Source: Neomicrococcus lactis
GTDB taxonomy: Bacteria; Actinomycetota; Actinomycetes; Actinomycetales; Micrococcaceae
Direction: 5' to 3'
Assembly (NCBI RefSeq): GCF_014200305.1
Contig: NZ_JACHBL010000001.1
Span: 2,592,227-2,656,226 of the forward strand
DNA: 64,000 nt
This document shows positions 59,418-64,000 of the stretch, piece by piece; positions within the stretch are counted from its first letter, which is position 1, and each line of letters opens with the position of its first letter. A program made the translations under genes and the position numbers. The notes beneath the pieces were generated by a model that made no database searches, was not told where the DNA came from, and was given only the letters and a program-made list of their open reading frames with translations.

Positions 59418-62210
59418 GTGCCCGCAAAGGCCAAAGCACCCACAGGTCGCAAGCTCGTTATCGTCGAGTCTCCGGCGAAGAGCAAATCCATCGCAAAGTA
59501 CTTGGGCGAGGGGTTCGACGTCGACGCTTCTGTCGGCCACATTCGTGACTTGCCTCAGCCGTCCGAACTGCCCGCTGAGCTCAAGAAAACCAGCATCGGC
59601 AAGTTCGCTGTAGACGTTGATAACGACTTCGAGCCGTACTACATGGTGTACCCGGACAAGAAGAAGCGCGTTGCCGAACTCAAAGCGAAACTGAAAGAGT
59701 CTGATGAACTCTTTCTCGCAACCGATGCGGATCGCGAAGGCGAAGCCATTGCATGGCACTTGTTGGAAGTATTGAAGCCCAAGGTGCCTGTGCACCGCAT
59801 GACCTTCACGGAAATCACCAAAGAAGGTATTGCTCGCGCGCTTGAGAACATTCGTGACCTGGACACCGACTTGGTGGACGCTCAGGAAACTCGCCGCGTG
59901 CTGGACCGTTTGTACGGTTACGAGATTTCCCCAGTGCTGTGGCGCAAGGTTGCGCGCGGCCTGTCTGCCGGACGTGTGCAGTCCGTGGCCACCCGAATGG
60001 TGGTGGAGCGCGAGCGCGAACGCATGGCGTTCCGGTCTGCCAACTACTGGGATCTTTCCGGAACTTTCACCACCGAAAGCGCTGAATCCTTTACCGCGAA
60101 GCTGACCTCTTTGGATGGTCGCCGCGTTGCTGCCGGTCGCGACTTTGACGACAAGGGCAACCTGACCACCGGACGCAATGGCGCTGCGGTTCACCTCAAT
60201 GAAGAGGCTGCGAGGTCGCTCGCTTACGCTCTGGAACGCGTGCCTTTTGAAGTCACGTCCGTTGAGAACAAGCCGTACACGCGTCGCCCAGCGGCACCGT
60301 TCACGACCTCAACCCTCCAGCAGGAAGCGTCCCGCAAATTGCGCTGGTCCAGCCGTTCTACCATGCAGGTGGCGCAGCGGTTGTACGAAAACGGCTACAT
60401 CACTTATATGCGTACGGACTCGGTCTTCCTTTCGAACGAAGCAGTCAACGCTGCTCGTCGTCAGGCCACCGAACTCTACGGCGCAGCGTACGTTCCAAGC
60501 TCTCCACGTCTGTACAAGGCGAAGAACGATTCTGCACAGGAAGCTCACGAAGCAATCCGCCCAGCCGGTGACGCCTTCCGCCGTCCGCAGGACGTGCGCA
60601 GCTCACTGAGCGCCGATGAGTTCAAGCTCTACGAACTGATTTGGAAGCGCACCGTTGCCTCCCAGATGGCTGATGCCAAGGGTTCCACGGCCTCCGTACG
60701 TTTGGCGGGCACCTCTACTGCCGGTCAGAAGGCTGAGTTCTCCGCATCCGGTACCGTCATCACCTTCCCTGGCTTCATGGCTGCATACGAAGAGGGCAAG
60801 GACGTTGACCAGGAAGCTGCTCAGGAAGCGGAAGCGGAACGCCGTTTGCCGAACCTGAAGGTCGAAGAGTCGCTCACCAGCACCAACATCGAGGCCAGCG
60901 GCCACGACACTACGCCGCCAGCGCGCTACACCGAAGCCTCCATTGTGGCTGAGCTGGAAAAGCGCGAGATCGGCCGTCCTTCCACGTACGCGCCGACTAT
61001 TTCCACCATCATGGACCGCGGCTACGTCACGAAGCGTGGCGGGGCCTTGGTTCCAAGTTGGATCGCGTTCTCCGTGATCCGTCTCCTCGAAGAGCACTTC
61101 GCGAAGTACGTGGACTATGAATTTACGGCACGTCTCGAAGATGACCTCGACGAGATTGCTGCCGGACACGTCAAGCGCACCGATTGGCTCAAGCGTTTCT
61201 ACTTCGGTGGAGATGACCTTGAAGGTCTTGCCGCTGACGTGGAGAACCTTGGCGAAATCGATGCTCGTGCCATCAACTCGATCGAGATTGCTGACGGCAT
61301 TGTGTTGCGCGTCGGCAAGTTCGGTCCGTACCTCGAGCAGGCGCTTCCAGCTGATGCTCCCGAAGGCACAGAGCCAGTACGTGCCAACGTGCCGGACGAC
61401 TTGGCCCCGGATGAGCTGACCGCCGAGAAGGCTCTCGAACTCATGGCCTCCAACGGATCTGGCGAGCGCGTGCTCGGCGTGGATCCGTCCACCGGCCGTG
61501 AGATCGTGGCAAAGGATGGTCGTTACGGCGCCTACGTCACGGAAGTCATTCCTGAACTGACTGAAGAAGAGCTCGCTGCGATTCCGGTGGAGTACTACAA
61601 GAACGGCAAGCCAAAGCCGCCGAAGAAGCCGGTCAAAGAAAAGCCACGCACGGGTTCGCTCTTCAAGTCCATGAGCTTGGATTCGGTGACCTTGGAGGAT
61701 GCTCTCAAGCTTCTGAGCCTCCCACGCGTTATTGGCGTGGACGCCGAAGGTGCTGAGATCACGGCTCAGAACGGCCGCTTTGGTCCATACCTGAAGAAGG
61801 GTTCTGATTCCCGCTCGTTGGCGACTGAGGACGAAATCTTCAGCACCACGTTGGAGAAGGCCCTCGAGATTTACTCGCAGCCGAAGCAACGTGGCGCCCG
61901 TCAGGCTGTCCCGCCGCTCGCTGAGTTCGGTCCTGACCCGGTCAGCGAAAAGAACATTGTGGTGAAGGAAGGCCGCTTCGGCGCCTACATCACCGACGGT
62001 GTCACCAACATCACCATTCCGCGCGATACCACTCTCGAGGAACTCACTCGCGAGCGTGCCATCGAATTGCTCGCCGACAAGCGCGCACGCGGTCCGGTGA
62101 AGCGCGGTGCCAAGGCTCCAGCTAAGAAGACCACGGCTGCAAAGAAGACGACGACGGCGAAGTCCACCGCAACCAAGTCCACGTCGGTAGCTCGCGCACC
62201 CAAGAAATAA
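59418..62210 (+). CDS. topA: DNA topoisomerase I
   Basis: 930 residues from GTG 59418 with AAAGAGGAG upstream; the longer frame to 59328 lacks support. Toprim domain with IVESPAKSKSI and FLATDADREGEAIAWHL, active-site tyrosine in YITYMRTDS (about 329), and HEAIRP. After the core come four topo-C repeats (GKFGPYLEQ, DGRYGAYVTE, NGRFGPYLKK, EGRFGAYITD). A Lys/Thr/Ala-rich tail of about 35 residues ends the protein, giving tight DNA binding. It is the actinobacterial type without zinc fingers. It relaxes negative supercoils. The Ppx gene follows after 15 bases. Confidence 0.98.
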   Translation: MPAKAKAPTGRKLVIVESPAKSKSIAKYLGEGFDVDASVGHIRDLPQPSELPAELKKTSIGKFAVDVDNDFEPYYMVYPDKKKRVAELKAKLKESDELFLATDADREGEAIAWHLLEVLKPKVPVHRMTFTEITKEGIARALENIRDLDTDLVDAQETRRVLDRLYGYEISPVLWRKVARGLSAGRVQSVATRMVVERERERMAFRSANYWDLSGTFTTESAESFTAKLTSLDGRRVAAGRDFDDKGNLTTGRNGAAVHLNEEAARSLAYALERVPFEVTSVENKPYTRRPAAPFTTSTLQQEASRKLRWSSRSTMQVAQRLYENGYITYMRTDSVFLSNEAVNAARRQATELYGAAYVPSSPRLYKAKNDSAQEAHEAIRPAGDAFRRPQDVRSSLSADEFKLYELIWKRTVASQMADAKGSTASVRLAGTSTAGQKAEFSASGTVITFPGFMAAYEEGKDVDQEAAQEAEAERRLPNLKVEESLTSTNIEASGHDTTPPARYTEASIVAELEKREIGRPSTYAPTISTIMDRGYVTKRGGALVPSWIAFSVIRLLEEHFAKYVDYEFTARLEDDLDEIAAGHVKRTDWLKRFYFGGDDLEGLAADVENLGEIDARAINSIEIADGIVLRVGKFGPYLEQALPADAPEGTEPVRANVPDDLAPDELTAEKALELMASNGSGERVLGVDPSTGREIVAKDGRYGAYVTEVIPELTEEELAAIPVEYYKNGKPKPPKKPVKEKPRTGSLFKSMSLDSVTLEDALKLLSLPRVIGVDAEGAEITAQNGRFGPYLKKGSDSRSLATEDEIFSTTLEKALEIYSQPKQRGARQAVPPLAEFGPDPVSEKNIVVKEGRFGAYITDGVTNITIPRDTTLEELTRERAIELLADKRARGPVKRGAKAPAKKTTAAKKTTTAKSTATKSTSVARAPKK

Positions 62211-62225
62211 GAGGCGAGTGTCTTC

Positions 62226-63269
62226 ATGCGCTTGGGCGTTCTTGATATCGGTTCAAACACGGTTCACTTGTTGTTGGTCGATGCGCACCCAGGCGCACGT
62301 CCTGTGGCGTTCGCGTCCCACAAGCGTCCGCTGTCCCTCATTCGCTACCTCGACGCCAACGGCGCTATCAACGCTGAGGGTCAGAAGGAGCTGACGGACT
62401 TCGTGGCTGAGGCCGCGGACTTTGCACGGCGCCATAACGCTGAGGATTTCCTCGCGTTCTGTACGTCGGCTATTCGTGAAGCGGCGAACGGTCCAGAAGT
62501 GCTGGATCGCGTCACGAACGAAACCGGCGTGACGCTCATGGAGCTGACCGGTGAGCAAGAAGCCGCCGTGACGTACTTTGCCGTGCGCCGCTGGTTCGGC
62601 TGGAGCGCCAAGAACATCATGAACTTGGACATCGGTGGCGGCTCCATGGAACTTTCCATGGGCTGGGATGCTCTGCCCGCCGTCGCATACTCGGTGCCGC
62701 TGGGCGCCGGCCGGCTGACGCGTGACTTCTTGCCGGATGACCCGCCACGTCCTAAGGACGTCAAGGAACTGCGCAAGTACATCAAATCTGAACTCAAAGA
62801 GCCCGTTGCTGTGCTCAAAGAGTATGAGAAGCCCAAGCTCGTTGCAGCGACCTCCAAGACCTTCCGCAGCTTGGCGCGCATTTGTGGTGCCGCACCCAGT
62901 GCTGAGGGACCGTATGTGAAGCGCCTCTTGCGTCTCGAGGACTTGCGGCTCTGGAGCCGACGCCTCGAGGCCATGGTGGTGGAGGACCGTGCGCTGTTGC
63001 CAGGTGTCTCCGAAGTTCGTGCTCCGCAGGTTCTCGCTGGCGCGCTGGCCGCAGAGACCGTCATGGAAATGCTGGGTTTGGAACAAGTTCGTATCTGCCC
63101 GTGGGCGCTCCGCGAAGGCATCTTGTTACGCCGCTTTGACCACTTGATGGCCGAGAGTCGCGAAGCACTAGACGTTCCGGGCCCCGTGGGGAGTAATCTG
63201 CCATTAGGCGCGCAACCGCACGTACCGGGAACCCCAAACCCCGTAGGCCGCGCCGCACATCAGCATTAG
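62226..63269 (+). CDS. ppx: Ppx/GppA-family exopolyphosphatase
   Basis: 347 residues. DIGSNTVHLLLVDA near the start, FCTSAIREAANG, ELTGEQEAAVTYFAVRRW and LDIGGGSMELSMG are the ASKHA-fold phosphate-binding motifs of Ppx/GppA. Shorter than E. coli Ppx (513) and close to the mycobacterial Rv0496/Rv1026 type, lacking the C-terminal HD-like domain. It hydrolyses polyphosphate or pppGpp. It has a Pro/Gly/Ala-rich C-terminal tail. The sugar-isomerase gene follows 12 bases later, as in related genomes. Confidence 0.93.
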   Translation: MRLGVLDIGSNTVHLLLVDAHPGARPVAFASHKRPLSLIRYLDANGAINAEGQKELTDFVAEAADFARRHNAEDFLAFCTSAIREAANGPEVLDRVTNETGVTLMELTGEQEAAVTYFAVRRWFGWSAKNIMNLDIGGGSMELSMGWDALPAVAYSVPLGAGRLTRDFLPDDPPRPKDVKELRKYIKSELKEPVAVLKEYEKPKLVAATSKTFRSLARICGAAPSAEGPYVKRLLRLEDLRLWSRRLEAMVVEDRALLPGVSEVRAPQVLAGALAAETVMEMLGLEQVRICPWALREGILLRRFDHLMAESREALDVPGPVGSNLPLGAQPHVPGTPNPVGRAAHQH

Positions 63270-63281
63270 GGGCGAGAAACG

Positions 63282-64000
63282 ATGAGCGAAGAAAGCATGG
63301 ACCAGCCGACCCAGCCACGCCACTACCCTGTTGCGCTCTCTAGCTCTTCGGTATATCCGCTGACGGTCGTGGACACCTTCTCCCTAGCCCGCGACGTGGG
63401 CTACGACGGCGTAGAAGTGATGGTGACGGGCAACAGCATCAGCCAGGATGCGAACCAGCTCATCAAGCTTTCCGAACGCTATGACCAGCCCATCGCGGCC
63501 ATTCACGCTCCCACCCTGCTCTTGACGCAGCAAGTGTGGGGCAGCGCGTGGAACAAGATTGAGAAGTCCGCGATCATGGCCAAACAGGTCGGCTGCACCA
63601 ACGTGGTGGCCCACCCGCCGTTCCGCTGGCAAGGCACCTACGCCACCCAATTCGCTGAGGGTGTGCGCCGCATTCAAGAGGAACACGGCGTGAAGATTGC
63701 CGTGGAAAACATGTACCCGTGGCGCGCTCGTGGCCGCGAAGCTCTCATGTACTTGCCGCACTGGAACCCCGTGACGCAGCCTTATGACTACGTGACGTGG
63801 GACTTTTCCCATGCGTCCATTGCAGATCACAATTCTTTGGAAGCCGTGCAAGATCTGGGCGAGCGGTTGACGCACGTACACTTGTGCGATGGCCACAACA
63901 ACGCCAAAGACGAGCACTTGGTGCCCGGACGTGGCACTCAGCCAGTGAAGGAAACCCTCGAATACCTGCGGGATTCAGACTGGGATGGCGTGGTGGTAGT
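63282..64000 (+). CDS. Sugar phosphate isomerase/epimerase, 5' part
   Basis: Runs off the window; the first 239 codons are seen. YPVALSSSSVYPLTVVDTFSLARDVGYDGVEVMV is the first TIM-barrel strand/helix, IAAIHAPTLLLTQQ and VAVENMYPW follow (metal-ligand Glu), then VTWDFSHASIADHNSL and LTHVHLCDG. This is the xylose isomerase-like/AP endonuclease 2 fold. In Micrococcales it follows ppx and precedes proC in a conserved order. Substrate unknown. ATG 63282 has GGGGCGAG upstream. Confidence 0.85.
   Translation, partial: MSEESMDQPTQPRHYPVALSSSSVYPLTVVDTFSLARDVGYDGVEVMVTGNSISQDANQLIKLSERYDQPIAAIHAPTLLLTQQVWGSAWNKIEKSAIMAKQVGCTNVVAHPPFRWQGTYATQFAEGVRRIQEEHGVKIAVENMYPWRARGREALMYLPHWNPVTQPYDYVTWDFSHASIADHNSLEAVQDLGERLTHVHLCDGHNNAKDEHLVPGRGTQPVKETLEYLRDSDWDGVVV

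Overview
The window is 64 kb of a high-GC, gene-dense chromosome. Gene content and order point to an actinobacterium of the order Micrococcales, most likely family Micrococcaceae (Arthrobacter-like). The supporting features are a dnaK-grpE-dnaJ-hspR operon with HspR (HAIR) operators, a DUF3073 protein, a septum-formation-family protein, an actinobacterial PabB fused to a kinase-like domain, a helicase/secretion-neighbourhood Tad pilus locus, and many leaderless genes. It is core chromosome: I see no phage, insertion sequence, CRISPR array, tRNA or rRNA.

Layout. 1-7 kb: end of a cardiolipin synthase, kinase-PabB fusion, low-molecular-weight protein tyrosine phosphatase, two paralogous Tat-like secreted proteins, a secreted trypsin-like protease and a LysE-type exporter. 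7-20 kb: heat-shock genes dnaK-grpE-dnaJ-hspR and clpB, both preceded by HAIR operators, with trmB, a lipoprotein polysaccharide deacetylase, small membrane and YceI-like proteins, and a decayed acyl-CoA dehydrogenase gene just upstream of clpB. 20-29 kb: DUF3073, a sirtuin, then purine synthesis as purF-purM (minus strand) and purD-purC (plus strand), separated by an asparaginase. 29-39 kb: heterodimeric-type ABC exporter pair, metallophosphoesterase, bifunctional penicillin-binding protein, a 51-residue small protein, RidA, a NUDT19-like Nudix hydrolase, a Crp/GlxR regulator and a MarP-like membrane protease. 40-47 kb: acetyl-CoA synthetase, a membrane protein, endonuclease III, CoA-pyrophosphatase-type Nudix, and an actinobacterial Pol I-like polymerase. 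46.7-54 kb: Tad/Flp pilus locus (Ssd, TadA, TadB, TadC, DUF4244 pilin, two TadE-like proteins) with its conserved convergent DEAH helicase. 54-64 kb: two acetyltransferases, TrhO, a methyltransferase, an ArsR regulator, topoisomerase I, a Ppx/GppA phosphatase and a truncated sugar-phosphate isomerase.

How genes work together. HspR is encoded at the end of the operon it controls, and three HAIR sites tie dnaK and clpB into one regulon. The Crp/GlxR-type protein probably acts on acs, which has a good candidate box upstream; a sirtuin that could reactivate acetylated Acs is 20 kb away.

Most unusual signal. A short oligonucleotide family with consensus GAGKACGACGACGCMGCT recurs about 17 times on both strands. 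Copies lie in several reading frames and in two intergenic spots, almost always at sequence-tolerant positions (linkers, C-termini, low-complexity tails). It looks like a dispersed, selected DNA motif such as an uptake-sequence-like or recombination-related signal, not a protein motif.
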